Positions 7,655 through 18,173 of a stretch of DNA of 64,000 nucleotides are shown here, piece by piece. Within the stretch, counting starts at the first letter, position 1, and each line of letters begins with the position of its first letter. The notes beneath the pieces were generated by a model. It was given only the letters and a program-made list of their open reading frames with translations, was not told the origin of the DNA and ran no database searches. The stretch spans positions 1 through 64,000 of the forward strand of contig NZ_WWNB01000014.1 of NCBI RefSeq assembly GCF_012062845.1, given 5' to 3'. Position numbers and translations under genes: made by a program. This DNA comes from Halomonas salinarum. GTDB lineage: Bacteria > Pseudomonadota > Gammaproteobacteria > Pseudomonadales > Halomonadaceae.

Positions 7655-8398
7655 CTAATCGGTGCCCGAGGTACGTTCTTCGGGTTCCAACGCACTCAGC
7701 AGGCCACGCAACAGCGACAGTTCGCGGCGGGTAGGCTGGGCGCGAGCGAACAGCGCCTGCAGTTGGGTTTCGGTACGCGCATGGGGTTGAGTCAGGAAGC
7801 CACTGGCCTTCATGACGCGGCCGAGATGCTCGTGGAAGTGGTCGAGTTGGTCACGACTAGGCAGCTTTTCGCCAGACGGCCTTGTGGGGTGGTAGCCGCT
7901 TTCCGGCCGGCGTCGCCAGGTGCGATTGACTTCGTAGGCCAGTACCTGCACTGCCTGGGCGAGATTGAGAATACCGTAGTCGGGGTTGGCCGGAATGCTG
8001 ACCTGATGAGTGCAGTGGCCAATTTCGTCATTGGTCAGCCCCGAGCGCTCGCGACCGAAAACGATCGCGACGGGTGCGTCGGCGGCATGCTCGGTGAGCT
8101 CCTTGGCCATCTCGTCCGGCTCATCGAAATGAGGTAGCGGCAGGCTACGCAGTCGGGCGCTTGCACCTACCACTTGGACGCAGTCGCCGACAGCCTCCTT
8201 GAGACTTCCCACCACTCGGGCCGAATCAACCAGATCCTCGGCTCCAGCGGCGAGACGGGTGGCTTCCGGGTCGGGAAAACAGCGCGGGTTGACCAGCACC
8301 AGGTCGGTAAGCCCCATGGTCTTCATGGCGCGGGCCGCCTGTCCGATGTTACCGGGGTGGAAGGTCTGGACGAGGATGATTCGAACGTTGGAAAGCAT
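7655..8398 (-). CDS. trmJ: tRNA (cytidine/uridine-2'-O-)-methyltransferase TrmJ
   Basis: A 247-residue SPOUT-family enzyme that methylates the ribose of nucleotide 32 in certain tRNAs using SAM. The start at 8398 gives the family N terminus MLSNVRIILVQTFHPGNIG; upstream codons in the same frame do not resemble the family. Motif 2 (IVFGRERSGLTNDEI) and motif 3 (PANPDYGILNLAQAVQ) of the trefoil-knot cofactor site are clear. The C-terminal extension used for dimer and tRNA contacts is present. It is transcribed toward the shared terminator with the upstream transporter. An IscR or suhB neighbour, often next to trmJ, is not present here. Confidence 0.93.
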   Translation of the reverse strand: MLSNVRIILVQTFHPGNIGQAARAMKTMGLTDLVLVNPRCFPDPEATRLAAGAEDLVDSARVVGSLKEAVGDCVQVVGASARLRSLPLPHFDEPDEMAKELTEHAADAPVAIVFGRERSGLTNDEIGHCTHQVSIPANPDYGILNLAQAVQVLAYEVNRTWRRRPESGYHPTRPSGEKLPSRDQLDHFHEHLGRVMKASGFLTQPHARTETQLQALFARAQPTRRELSLLRGLLSALEPEERTSGTD

Positions 8399-8525
8399 CG
8401 CGGTTCTGGTGTTGGGAAAATGGGATACCCAGTTTACGCGAGCCGGCGCGCTGATGCCTGCCTCGTGCCATTGAATGGAGTGTTGGCCGAGACCGGTCAG
8501 AACCAGAGGGGAAAGCGGACAGTCA

Positions 8526-8560
8526 CAAAAAAGCCCCATCGGCATTAGCCAATGGGGCTT
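8526..8560 (-). terminator. Intrinsic terminator of groES-groEL
   Basis: On the minus strand AAGCCCCAT / ATGGGGCTT forms a stem followed by a run of six U residues. It lies about 65 bp beyond the groEL stop. Confidence 0.85.
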
Positions 8561-8625
8561 GTATTCAAGGGCTCGGGTATCAGGCCTTGCGCGAGACAAG
8601 GCCTGATCTGAGCACAGGGGCTGGC

Positions 8626-10287
<1,662 letters not shown>

Positions 10288-10346
10288 CTACTTGATGTTC
10301 GTGAAACTTGAGCAAGTGCTTACGAGAAAGTGTCTGCGCGCAGAAG

Positions 10347-10640
10347 TTAGCTTTCTACCACGGCGAGAATGTCGCTCTCGCTCATGATGAGGACTTCTTC
10401 ACCGTCGACCTTTTCTTTCTCGACGCCGAAGCCATCCTTGAAGATAACGGTGTCGCCTACCTTGACGTCCAGTGCGCGGACTTCGCCATTGTCGAGAATC
10501 CGGCCATTACCGACGGCAATGATTTCACCACGCGTTGGCTTTTCCTGGGCGCTGCCCGGAAGCACGATACCGCCAGCAGTTTTCTGTTCTTCTTCCACGC
10601 GACGGACGATGACGCGATCGTGCAAGGGACGGATGTTCAT
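10347..10640 (-). CDS. groES: Co-chaperonin GroES (Hsp10)
   Basis: A 97-residue protein, the normal length. It forms the heptameric lid of the GroEL chamber. [14 protein letters not shown] at the start, the mobile loop [12 protein letters not shown] and the C-terminal ESDILAVVE are diagnostic. It is the first gene of the groES-groEL operon. About 170 bp upstream is a heat-shock-type promoter. The upstream neighbour is fxsA, as in many gammaproteobacteria. Confidence 0.99.
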   Translation of the reverse strand: MNIRPLHDRVIVRRVEEEQKTAGGIVLPGSAQEKPTRGEIIAVGNGRILDNGEVRALDVKVGDTVIFKDGFGVEKEKVDGEEVLIMSESDILAVVES

Positions 10641-10809
10641 TGCTCACGTTCTCCTGAAGTTTACGGTGCCAGAGACGTGCTCTGGCGGGTCGATATCACC
10701 TTCGAACCTTGGTTCGAAGCGAAGGCTTGCACCTTCTGTGTCGATGGCGGTCGGGCCTTGGCTCGGCCGCCGAAACAGGGTGCTGCTCATACCTCTCAGC
10801 ACTACGCCA

Positions 10810-10838
10810 TGAGTGGGGGCTGGCGGTGGCCTTTCAAG
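10810..10838 (-). promoter_or_regulatory. Sigma-32-type heat-shock promoter for groES-groEL
   Basis: On the minus strand, CTTGAAA (10838-10832) is followed after 13 bp by CCCCACTCA (10818-10810). This closely fits the sigma-32 consensus CTTGAAA-N(13-15)-CCCCATNTA. It lies between fxsA and groES, about 170 bp before the groES ATG, so the operon is likely RpoH-controlled. No CIRCE inverted repeat was seen. Confidence 0.75.
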
Positions 10839-10879
10839 GGCTCATGGATAAAAAATTATACTCAGGCCATTGATGTGGC

Positions 10880-11404
10880 TCAGCGTCGGGGCTCATCCCG
10901 AGAGATGAACTCCCCCTCCAGAGGTGTCTGTGTGTCTGAGTCACGAGAGGTGTCCTCATCATGCGGTGTTTCCCGACGTGAACCACTGGCTTCCTCCCAG
11001 CCATCAGGTGGTACGCCTCGTGAGCTGGCGCTCCATGTCCCGCCCATGACCTTGCCTTTGAGGCCAATGCGGGCCAGCAACTTGCCGAGCAGTCGCCGGG
11101 CATTGGGTATCAGACACATCATGCCGAGGCCGTCAGACAAGAAACCGGGTGCCATCAGCAATGCCCCGCCGAAGATAAGGGCGGCACCGGTCATGAGTTC
11201 ACTGGAGGGAATCTCGCCCTGAGCAAAGCGCTGCTGGGCGCGAGCCAGTGTGGCTGTGCCTTCACGACGTATCAGGTGTAGGCCGATGAAGCCGGTGGCG
11301 AGCACCAGCAGCAGGGTGGTCAACAGGCCGACCTCACTGCCAACAGCAAACAGGATGACGAAATCGAGAAGGGCAAAAAGACTGAAAAACAAAAGCAGTG
11401 GCAT
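10880..11404 (-). CDS. fxsA: FxsA family membrane protein
   Basis: A 174-residue inner-membrane protein. The N terminus has two closely spaced hydrophobic segments (residues about 1-22 and 25-45) and the FxsA core, including GLHLIRREG and MAPGFLSDGLGM. The C-terminal 45 residues are charged and probably cytoplasmic. E. coli FxsA overproduction relieves exclusion of phage T7 by the F plasmid; the normal role is unknown. It lies directly upstream of groES on the same strand, the usual order in this group. The heat-shock promoter sits between them, so groES can be transcribed independently. Confidence 0.93.
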   Translation of the reverse strand: MPLLLFFSLFALLDFVILFAVGSEVGLLTTLLLVLATGFIGLHLIRREGTATLARAQQRFAQGEIPSSELMTGAALIFGGALLMAPGFLSDGLGMMCLIPNARRLLGKLLARIGLKGKVMGGTWSASSRGVPPDGWEEASGSRRETPHDEDTSRDSDTQTPLEGEFISRDEPRR

Positions 11405-11614
11405 GATGACTCCGTGTTCGGTAACGGATAAATAATGGCGGCGGCATGATCTTTTTCAAGGCATGTTTAGCTAGCACGCCTATGTTCTGGGGTCATTAGC
11501 TGGTGAGAGGGCGGTGAGAGCGGATTGAGCGCAGAGGTAAAAAGCATGCTAGATTGGTGATGTTGCGCTGCACAATAGCGATGCATCAACTTGGGTCACG
11601 CAAGGGGAGTCGAT

Positions 11615-12376
11615 ATGCAGATGAAAGGCGCGGTGATTGCTATTACCGGTGGGGCTCGCGGTTTGGGCTTTGCCATGGCGCGGCATCTTGGCCAGCAGGG
11701 CGCGCGCCTGGCGCTTCTGGATCTGGAGCGTGACGCCCTGGACGAGGCCGTCAATGCGTTGCTGAGCCTGGGCATCGAAGCGAGAGCCTATGAGCTCGAC
11801 GTCGCTCAGGAGGACGCGGTCAGCGAGACCTTTGCGGCCGTCGTGGCCGACATGGGCTCCCTCGATGGGTTGGTCAACAATGCCGGTGTCACGCGGGATG
11901 GGCTGCTGATCAAGGTCAAGGATGGCCGGGTCGAGAAGGGGCTGAACCTCAAGCAGTGGCAGCAGGTCATCGACGTCAACCTGACCGGGGTCTTTCTGTG
12001 TGGTCAGGAAGCGGCCTATCGGATGGTCGAGGCCGGCGTGAGCGGGGTCATCGTCAATATCTCGAGCATCTCGCGGGCCGGCAACATGGGACAGAGCAAC
12101 TATTCGGCGGCCAAGGCCGGCGTGGCGTCGCTGACCGTGACCTGGGCCAAGGAACTGGCTCGCTATGGCATACGCGTTGGTGCGGTGGCGCCGGGTTTCA
12201 TTGAAACCGAGATGACCGCCTCTATCCGTCCGGATGTTCTTAAAAAGATCACCAAGGGCATTCCGCTGGGTAAGCTTGGGCTGCCGGAGGATATTGCCCA
12301 CAGCGTGGCCTATATATTTGCCAATGACTACTTCAGTGGGCGGGTCATCGAGTGTGACGCAGGCTTGCGTGTCTAG
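11615..12376 (+). CDS. SDR-family oxidoreductase (FabG-like)
   Basis: A 253-residue short-chain dehydrogenase. ATG 11615 is chosen because AAGGGGAG precedes it; a TTG at 11591 is open but has no site. The NAD(P) motif is TGGARGLGFA (TGxxxGxG), followed by NNAG, and the catalytic Ser-Tyr-Lys are in ISSISRAGNMGQSNYSAAKAG. An insert after NAGVTRDGLLIKV is typical of a FabG-like subgroup. The substrate cannot be assigned; 3-oxoacyl or another ketone reduction is likely. The gene stands alone, followed by a hairpin and the convergent ComEA-like gene. Confidence 0.85.
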   Translation: MQMKGAVIAITGGARGLGFAMARHLGQQGARLALLDLERDALDEAVNALLSLGIEARAYELDVAQEDAVSETFAAVVADMGSLDGLVNNAGVTRDGLLIKVKDGRVEKGLNLKQWQQVIDVNLTGVFLCGQEAAYRMVEAGVSGVIVNISSISRAGNMGQSNYSAAKAGVASLTVTWAKELARYGIRVGAVAPGFIETEMTASIRPDVLKKITKGIPLGKLGLPEDIAHSVAYIFANDYFSGRVIECDAGLRV

Positions 12377-12438
12377 TATCGACGAAGTGATGTGATGTGA
12401 AGTCAAAGGCAACAGAAGTAACCTTGCACGTAGGCTGA

Positions 12439-12468
12439 CAGAACGCCGGGCTGACGCCCGACGTTCTG
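12439..12468. terminator. Hairpin between the SDR gene and the convergent ComEA-like gene
   Basis: CAGAACGCCGGGC / GCCCGACGTTCTG forms a 13-bp stem with one mismatch and a TGAC loop. No clear T tract follows on either strand, so it may be a weak or Rho-assisted terminator. Confidence 0.45.
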
Positions 12469-12561
12469 CCTATGATGGCAAGAGATTGATGGGGAGTGCT
12501 TTTGAAGCTTTCTGGCGCTGTGTCCTTCGAAAAGGCCTGTTCAAGCGCGTGAATGAAAGCG

Positions 12562-12837
12562 TTAGAAGGTTAGGTGATCACGCATGCCGTTGACCGTGGC
12601 TTCTCCGATGCCGTTTATGCGCATGAGCTCATCGGCACTGCTGTAGTCGCCGTTAGCTTCACGGTCGGCGACGATATCTTCAGCGCGTGCGGAGCCGATG
12701 CCGGGAAGTGTTTCCAGTTGCTCGGCGCTTGCCGTATTGATGTTAATGGGGGATTGAGTCGAGGTGTCCTGAGCGAGGACCGGCAGAGTGGCGATGAGCA
12801 GGCAGGAAAGGACAATGATCTGGCTGAGACGTTGCAT
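12562..12837 (-). CDS. ComEA-like helix-hairpin-helix protein, secreted
   Basis: A 91-residue protein with a cleavable signal peptide (MQRLSQIIVLSCLLIATLPVLAQ, cut after the Ala region). It is followed by a ComEA-type HhH DNA-binding domain: ININTASAEQLETLPGIG and a second hairpin MRINGIGEATV. AGGAG lies 9 bp before ATG 12837, which supports this start over an upstream in-frame ATG. Periplasmic ComEA proteins bind incoming DNA during natural transformation; this is the short, soluble gammaproteobacterial form. No other competence genes are nearby. Confidence 0.88.
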   Translation of the reverse strand: MQRLSQIIVLSCLLIATLPVLAQDTSTQSPININTASAEQLETLPGIGSARAEDIVADREANGDYSSADELMRINGIGEATVNGMRDHLTF

Positions 12838-13033
12838 GGGCGATTTCTCCTCTGTCTGTGTTGATCGACACTCCATGTGTCCCGATCAAGCCTAGCCATT
12901 CCTCTGGACGGGGGCTGTCAGTGATTGCCGACTCTATAGGTGAGAGACTTCTGATATCTATGCCTCTGGTGCCAAGCGCCTTAAACCATGTCTGCCGTCT
13001 ACGTGAAAGGCCCTGCAGATAATGTCTGGCTGG

Positions 13034-13039
13034 TATACT
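13034..13039 (+). promoter_or_regulatory. Extended -10 element upstream of pyrF
   Basis: TGGTATACT (13031-13039) is an extended -10 (TGnTATACT). It would start transcription at about 13046, downstream of the in-frame ATG at 13022 and upstream of ATG 13076, and so decides the pyrF start. No good -35 is visible. Confidence 0.5.
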
Positions 13040-13075
13040 GCGCGCGAATTCTTGCTGCCCGGAGTGCCCCGCCCA

Positions 13076-13774
13076 ATGTCATCCACGTCCCCGCTGATCA
13101 TTGCCCTCGATTACCCCTCTCTGGATGCCGCCCTGTGCATGGCCGATCAGCTCGATCCGGCTAGGTGCCGCGTCAAGGTCGGCAAGGAGCTTTTCACCCG
13201 CAGTGGGCCGGATGTTATAGAAGCCCTGCACGGTCGCGGTTTTGAGGTGTTTCTGGATCTCAAGTTCCATGATATTCCCCATACCGTTGCCGGTGCGGTG
13301 CAGGCGGCAGCCGAGCAGGGCGTGTGGATGGTCAACGTCCATGCAAGTGGTGGGCGACGCATGATGGAGGCAGCTCGAGAGCGTCTGGATCGCCAGTCAC
13401 TGTCGACACATCTGATTGCGGTGACCGTACTCACCAGTATGAGCGAGGGCGACTTGGCCGAGGTTGGTCTCTCGGGGTCACCGGCCGAGCAGGTCTCTCG
13501 GTTGGCGAGTCTTGCCAAAGACAGCGGCATGGATGGTGTCGTCTGCTCGGCGCAGGAAGCTCGGGTGCTTCGCGATCTGTGCGGTGAAGGCTTCCTGAAA
13601 GTGACACCGGGCATTCGCCCAGCTTCGGCGCTGGCGGACGACCAGCGCCGGGTGCTGACACCCGGCGATGCCATGTCTGCTGGCAGTACTCATCTGGTCG
13701 TGGGAAGGCCAGTGACTCAGGCGGCGGATCCCATGGCAGCGCTTGCGTCTATCGAGAGCGAGCTCTCAGACTAG
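13076..13774 (+). CDS. pyrF: Orotidine 5'-phosphate decarboxylase
   Basis: A 232-residue enzyme, the usual length, for the last step of UMP synthesis. The active-site Lys/Asp network is visible in [16 protein letters not shown], and VNVHASGG and the C-terminal VVGRPVTQA phosphate-binding segment follow. ATG 13076 is preferred because the longer frame from 13022 begins upstream of the predicted transcription start. pyrF converges with lapB, with only one base between the stop codons and no terminator. In many relatives pyrF lies downstream of lapB on the same strand, so the orientation here is altered. Confidence 0.95.
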   Translation: MSSTSPLIIALDYPSLDAALCMADQLDPARCRVKVGKELFTRSGPDVIEALHGRGFEVFLDLKFHDIPHTVAGAVQAAAEQGVWMVNVHASGGRRMMEAARERLDRQSLSTHLIAVTVLTSMSEGDLAEVGLSGSPAEQVSRLASLAKDSGMDGVVCSAQEARVLRDLCGEGFLKVTPGIRPASALADDQRRVLTPGDAMSAGSTHLVVGRPVTQAADPMAALASIESELSD

Positions 13775-13775
13775 G

Positions 13776-14957
13776 CTAATCACTTTTCCGGCCCATCACG
13801 GGTCGTGTAGTGCCCCACTGGCGGCAGCTGGGGCATTGCCAATGCAACTCGGTTCCTGAGAAGCCGCATTGCCCACAGCGAAAACGGGGGCGTGCGTCGA
13901 GCAGGGCGCGAGTATGCTCATTGAGAGGCGCGAGGACGCGTTGCTCCTCAGAGCTCGCATTCTGTTGATAGAGGTGAATCAGGTAATCGAGCCCACGTAA
14001 ACTGGGCGTGCGCGTCATCTCTTCTTGAAGCAGCTCGGCGGCTTCAAGGTGACCTGCTCGACGTTGCACGGATTCGGCGAGCATGATGACAGTGGCCGTC
14101 ATGGGCACCTTCTCATTCATCTCCTTGAGTGCCTTTTCTAAGCCTTCCTCGTCGTTCAGTAGTCGGTATGCATCTCGCAGCGGCTCAAGAATAAGAGCAG
14201 CACTGCCAGGATCCTGGCCGGGGATGCGTTTTAGCAGTTTGAGTTCGGCCTTGTAGTGGCCCGTGTCGTGTTCCATGCGAGCCAGTAAGAGGGTGGCTCT
14301 GATGCAATGATGGTCTACGTTGAGTGCCTGGCGCAGCTTCTTGCGGGCGAGAGACGGGCTGGCAGAGTCGAGATCTCGTTCGGCAAGCTCGCAAAGCCAG
14401 TGCGCGGCCGCCCGCTTAATATTGTCGTATTGCCGTATCAATCCGGGTTGAGAGACGTCGAGGGCAGCCTGCCATTCTTTCTCGCGTTCCAGAAGGTCGA
14501 CCAGCAGAAGCTTGGCCTGCTGGCGTTGGCTATCGTCACTGCTCTCGTGGATCAGGTTTTCGAGGAGTTTCTCGGCTCGGTCGAGCAGCCCAAGATTGAG
14601 GAAATCGCGAGCAAGCTCGATCTGCACCAGGCTGCCCTGAGCCGGTGTGAGCGTGGGGCGAGCCAGAAGGTTCTGATGAACCTTGACGGCCCGGTCTGCT
14701 TCCCCACGTGAGCGAAAGAGGTTGCCTAGGGCAATATGGGTCTCAATGGTATCGCTATTGACTTCGAGTGCCGCCACGAAGGTTTCGATGGCTCGGTCGG
14801 GCTGCTCATTGAGCAGGTAGTTGAGCCCCACGAAGTAATCCCGGGACAGCGTGTGCTGGCCCGGTTGGTCGTCAGTGGCCTGACGCTCACGTCGGCCTAG
14901 CCACCAGCCAATGGCAACTGCTGCCAACAGCAAGGCCAGTAGCAGGAGGTCATACAT
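13776..14957 (-). CDS. lapB: LPS assembly regulator LapB (YciM)
   Basis: A 393-residue protein close to E. coli LapB (389). It has an N-terminal transmembrane anchor (residues about 2-20), a series of TPR helices (for example DRAIETFVAALEVN), and a C-terminal rubredoxin-like zinc ribbon with FRCGQCGFSG and WQCPSCRQWG. In E. coli, LapB with FtsH controls LpxC turnover and hence LPS amount. The gene follows lapA without a gap (ATG at 14957, lapA stop at 14958), so the two are translationally coupled. Confidence 0.95.
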   Translation of the reverse strand: MYDLLLLALLLAAVAIGWWLGRRERQATDDQPGQHTLSRDYFVGLNYLLNEQPDRAIETFVAALEVNSDTIETHIALGNLFRSRGEADRAVKVHQNLLARPTLTPAQGSLVQIELARDFLNLGLLDRAEKLLENLIHESSDDSQRQQAKLLLVDLLEREKEWQAALDVSQPGLIRQYDNIKRAAAHWLCELAERDLDSASPSLARKKLRQALNVDHHCIRATLLLARMEHDTGHYKAELKLLKRIPGQDPGSAALILEPLRDAYRLLNDEEGLEKALKEMNEKVPMTATVIMLAESVQRRAGHLEAAELLQEEMTRTPSLRGLDYLIHLYQQNASSEEQRVLAPLNEHTRALLDARPRFRCGQCGFSGTELHWQCPSCRQWGTTRPVMGRKSD

Positions 14958-15263
14958 TTAGGCGATTTCCTTGATCTCCTGGATCCGCAGGCGATCGAGT
15001 TCCTTGCGTTGCTGCTGGTTGTGGCGCTGGGCGCTGGTCAGCAGGGTGCGAAGTCGCAGATAGACCCCGGTCATGGCGAGCATGCCCAGCAGTACACCGA
15101 CCGCCAGGGAGCCCAGTAGCCATAGTGACAAGGACGCGGGCGGAAGCTCCGTCCAGATAAGGTTCAGCGGCACGGTCTGCTGATTGTTGACGGCAAACAG
15201 GATGCCGACCAGCAACACCAGCAGCAGAATTATTGCCAGGAAAACGCCTTTAAGCCAACGCAT
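14958..15263 (-). CDS. lapA: LPS assembly protein LapA (YciS, DUF1049)
   Basis: A 101-residue inner-membrane protein with two hydrophobic helices (residues about 5-27 and 42-68) and a charged coiled-coil-like tail (LTSAQRHNQQQRKELDRL). This is the LapA/DUF1049 layout. It is the partner of LapB and sits between ihfB and lapB in one transcription unit, as in E. coli. Length and topology match the family. Confidence 0.93.
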   Translation of the reverse strand: MRWLKGVFLAIILLLVLLVGILFAVNNQQTVPLNLIWTELPPASLSLWLLGSLAVGVLLGMLAMTGVYLRLRTLLTSAQRHNQQQRKELDRLRIQEIKEIA

Positions 15264-15313
15264 GGTAGTGTCCTTTGTGAAGCCAACAAGTGGCGGGTGT
15301 GCGAGCCGCTATC

Positions 15314-15610
15314 TTAATAGCCAAGCGCTCGGCTGGCATTGACCTGTTCGCGAAGCTCCTTGCCGGGCTTGAAATGAGGCACGAACTTGCCCTCGAGCTC
15401 GACGGGATCGCCGGTCTTGGGATTGCGACCTGTTCTGGGCTCACGATAGTGCAACGAGAAGCTGCCGAAGCCGCGTATCTCCACGCGGCCGCCATCTGAC
15501 AAGGCATCGGTGACATCGTCGAGGATGATGCGGACAGCAGCTTCCACATCTTTAACCGACAGCTCGGGCTGTCGCATGGCTATCTGTTCTATCAGCTCGG
15601 ATTTGGTCAT
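15314..15610 (-). CDS. ihfB: Integration host factor subunit beta
   Basis: A 98-residue HU/IHF-family DNA-bending protein. The family signature [20 protein letters not shown] is present, with the IHF-beta N terminus [15 protein letters not shown]. It dimerises with IHF-alpha. GGAGTAAGTCG precedes the ATG. In E. coli, rpsA lies immediately upstream of ihfB; here the upstream neighbour is the divergent sdhE gene and no rpsA is present, so ihfB-lapA-lapB must use its own promoter in the 200-bp gap. Confidence 0.96.
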   Translation of the reverse strand: MTKSELIEQIAMRQPELSVKDVEAAVRIILDDVTDALSDGGRVEIRGFGSFSLHYREPRTGRNPKTGDPVELEGKFVPHFKPGKELREQVNASRALGY

Positions 15611-15813
15611 CGACTTACTCCGTACAGTGGTGCCAGCAGGTTGGCAACATCTCGGCAGTGTTGTTTAATTCAGCATACTGTGCAAACCGAGATAAAACAA
15701 CGAACTAGCATGATGCATCCTTGTTGCAAACGGTCCAAGTCTCGGACCCCATGGCGCCGAGCGGTGCCAGGCGTATACTGTTCCCACATTCCAACAGAGT
15801 TTCGAGGCTGACC

Positions 15814-16107
15814 TTGAACGAACAGCAAACCGTCGACGAGATCGACCGCAAGCGACTCTACTGGCATTCCCGACGTGGTATGTGGGAGCTCGATTTATTG
15901 TTGATCCCTTTCCTTGAGCATCGCTTCGATGCGCTGGATGATGCTGACAAGCAAACCTATCGTGATTTGATTGACGAGGAAGATCAGGATCTCTTTGTCT
16001 GGCTGATGCGCCGCGAGTGGCCGCTTGAGCCTCAGCGCCGCCGTGTGGTGCAGATGATTGTGGATTATGCCGAAACCACCGGTAACGATCAGTATCGGAC
16101 CCTCTAA
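15814..16107 (+). CDS. sdhE: FAD assembly factor SdhE
   Basis: A 97-residue protein if it starts at TTG 15814, which has GAGG six bases upstream. The frame is open further 5', but that part does not look like the family and lies over a likely -10 (TATACT, 15774-15779). The conserved RGMWELD motif (the RGxxE needed for flavinylation of succinate dehydrogenase) and DLFVWLMRREWPL are present. SdhE helps covalent FAD attachment to SdhA/FrdA. The next gene (YgfX/CptA type) overlaps its 3' end, as in E. coli. Confidence 0.93.
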   Translation: MNEQQTVDEIDRKRLYWHSRRGMWELDLLLIPFLEHRFDALDDADKQTYRDLIDEEDQDLFVWLMRREWPLEPQRRRVVQMIVDYAETTGNDQYRTL

Positions 16108-16480
16108 TCTGGCCTTTGGGCTCCATTTAGGGGTAGCCCTGGGAGTCCTGCTGGTCAGTATGGTCTATGCGCCGCCGTGGCTTTCTGCCACGGCGGCGCT
16201 GTGTCTGGGGCTTGTCGTATGGCGACATGCGTGCCGTCGAAGAGAGCATTGGCGGCTACGTTTTGTCGATCAAGGCGAGGCGGGTGACGAGTGGCAGGTT
16301 CAAAGGCCTGATGACACCGAGTGGCGGCCATGCTCGCTTGGCTGTGAGTATCTCGGTCCTTGGCTTGTGGGGCTTCGCCTCGCCAAGGAGCCGCTATGGC
16401 TTTGGCCGGACAGCCTGAGCAGAGAGGAGGGGCGCGCCCTGCGCAGGCTGCTGCTGGCGGGCAAATCGAGTAGCCGGTAG
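16067..16480 (+). CDS. YgfX/CptA-type membrane protein
   Basis: A 137-residue protein. The ATG at 16067 lies inside the last 41 bp of sdhE and gives the family-like start MPKPPVTISIGPS. Two hydrophobic stretches (residues about 17-50) form a membrane hairpin, followed by a soluble domain. YgfX (CptA) of E. coli was described as a toxin that affects MreB/FtsZ, with SdhE proposed as antitoxin, although SdhE is mainly a flavinylation factor. The overlapping order sdhE-ygfX is conserved. Divergence is high, so the call rests on position and topology. Confidence 0.7.
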   Translation: MPKPPVTISIGPSNLAFGLHLGVALGVLLVSMVYAPPWLSATAALCLGLVVWRHACRRREHWRLRFVDQGEAGDEWQVQRPDDTEWRPCSLGCEYLGPWLVGLRLAKEPLWLWPDSLSREEGRALRRLLLAGKSSSR

Positions 16481-16583
16481 CGCTTGATATCAATACTCAA
16501 GCGGTATCGGTCTCCCCTTCATCGCGCACTGGCACACGTGCATGGCTTGCGCTTCTTTATATGGTGCTCCTTCTTTCGTGACA

Positions 16584-18173
16584 TTAGCCTTTCCAGTGAT
16601 CCGGCAAATGCACCTTTGAAGGACGTGCTGATCCTTGAGTGTGGTGCTTGTGATCGCGGTTGAAGTGCAGGCCGCGTGACTCCTCACGCCCTTGAGCCGC
16701 CTCGACGGTCATGCCGGCTATCCTGACGGCATGCCATAGGCTTGCCAGCTGTCTGCTCGGTGCATGGGTTTGCCAAAGTTTACCGCTTTCCTCGATGAGT
16801 CGGGCGATGTCTATTGCGGCATGCTCAAGCCCGGCATTGTCACGCACGATGCCGACTCGTCGACTCATCACATCACGCAAGGTCTGGAATAACGAGGCGA
16901 TGTGGTCATGAGACGCCTGTGGACGGGCATCAGGACGCAAGCAGGCGGTATCCGAACACGCGGTTGTCGACGGTTTTCTAAGCACGTCAGCGGCGGCTCG
17001 TGCGAAGACCAGGCATTCGAGCAGTGAGTTGCTGGCCATGCGGTTGGCGCCATGCAGGCCTGTGCATGCTACCTCGCCGATAGCGAAAAGCCCTGTGACG
17101 TTAGTGCGCCCGGAAAGGTCAGTGGCAACGCCGCCACAGCTGTAGTGGGCAGCGGGCACCACAGGAATCGGCTGTCGGGTGATATCGATTCCTCGCCGCA
17201 AGCAGTGGGCATGAATGGTCGGAAAGTGTGCCTGGATCGCGGTCGATGGCAGATGACTGATATCCAGCAGAACATGGCTGGCCCCCGTGGCCTGCATCTG
17301 GGCATCGATAGCGCGTGCCACGATGTCCCTTGGGGCCAGTTCGGCGCGCGGGTCGATATCCGGCATGAAGCGGTGACCATCAAGGGTAGTAAGGATGCCA
17401 CCCTCACCGCGTACCGCTTCACTGATGAGAAAGGGCGTACCCTCAGGGTCGTACAGGCAGGTGGGGTGGAACTGCTGGAATTCCAGATTCATCAACTCTG
17501 CGCCGAGTTCAGCGGCCATGGCCATGCCCTCACCGCAGGCCGGCAGTGGGCTCGTGGTATGGCGCCAGAGGCCACTGGCGCCGCCGGTGGCGAGCACTGT
17601 CTCCGCGGCTAAGATGTCCTCGATATGCTCCGCTCGATCGAGACAGCGTGCGCCGCAACAGGCGCCTTTTCCATCGTCGAGCAGGCTTATGGCGCCAAGG
17701 TCATCGCGCAGCGTAATGGCGGGGTGGCGGCGGGCATGATCAAGAAGTGTATCGATCAGTGCCTGGCCTGTCGCGTCGGCGGCATGGATGATGCGCCTGG
17801 CGCCGTGTCCGCCTTCCCGGGTCAAATGATAGGGGTAAGGCGCGTCTTCGGTGACATCCGGCGTAAAGGGCACGCCGAGCGACAGGAGCCATTCGATAGC
17901 ACTTCGACCATGCTCAACGGTAAAGCGTACCGCGTCTTCGTTACATAAATTGTCGCCGGCGACCAAGGTGTCCTGGATATGGTCATCGACGTTGTCCTGA
18001 GGAGAAAGCACGGCAGCGATGCCACCCTGGGCCCAGCGACTTGCACCGTGGTCATCGCTTGCCGGGCGCAGCAGCGTGACCGGACGACTGTCGGCCAGTT
18101 CCAATGCCAGCGCCAGGCCCGCTGCGCCGCCGCCTAGAATAAGCACGTCCTGTCGGTGCGAATCACGCCTCAT
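16584..18173 (-). CDS. nadB: L-aspartate oxidase
   Basis: A 529-residue flavoenzyme of usual size, oxidising aspartate to iminoaspartate for quinolinate and NAD synthesis. An FAD-binding GGGAAGLALALELA lies near the N terminus, with SRWAQGGIAAVL, the substrate-site HLTREGGHGARRI and EVACTGLHGANRMASNS, all typical of NadB rather than SdhA/FrdA. Its ATG overlaps the stop of the FUSC-family gene (ATGA), so both are in one unit. The usual divergent rpoE is not in this position. Confidence 0.96.
   Translation of the reverse strand: MRRDSHRQDVLILGGGAAGLALALELADSRPVTLLRPASDDHGASRWAQGGIAAVLSPQDNVDDHIQDTLVAGDNLCNEDAVRFTVEHGRSAIEWLLSLGVPFTPDVTEDAPYPYHLTREGGHGARRIIHAADATGQALIDTLLDHARRHPAITLRDDLGAISLLDDGKGACCGARCLDRAEHIEDILAAETVLATGGASGLWRHTTSPLPACGEGMAMAAELGAELMNLEFQQFHPTCLYDPEGTPFLISEAVRGEGGILTTLDGHRFMPDIDPRAELAPRDIVARAIDAQMQATGASHVLLDISHLPSTAIQAHFPTIHAHCLRRGIDITRQPIPVVPAAHYSCGGVATDLSGRTNVTGLFAIGEVACTGLHGANRMASNSLLECLVFARAAADVLRKPSTTACSDTACLRPDARPQASHDHIASLFQTLRDVMSRRVGIVRDNAGLEHAAIDIARLIEESGKLWQTHAPSRQLASLWHAVRIAGMTVEAAQGREESRGLHFNRDHKHHTQGSARPSKVHLPDHWKG

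Noticed and set aside
10308..11222. 304-codon plus-strand frame over groES and fxsA
   Set aside because: Overlaps two clear genes and the heat-shock promoter on the other strand; composition is non-protein-like.
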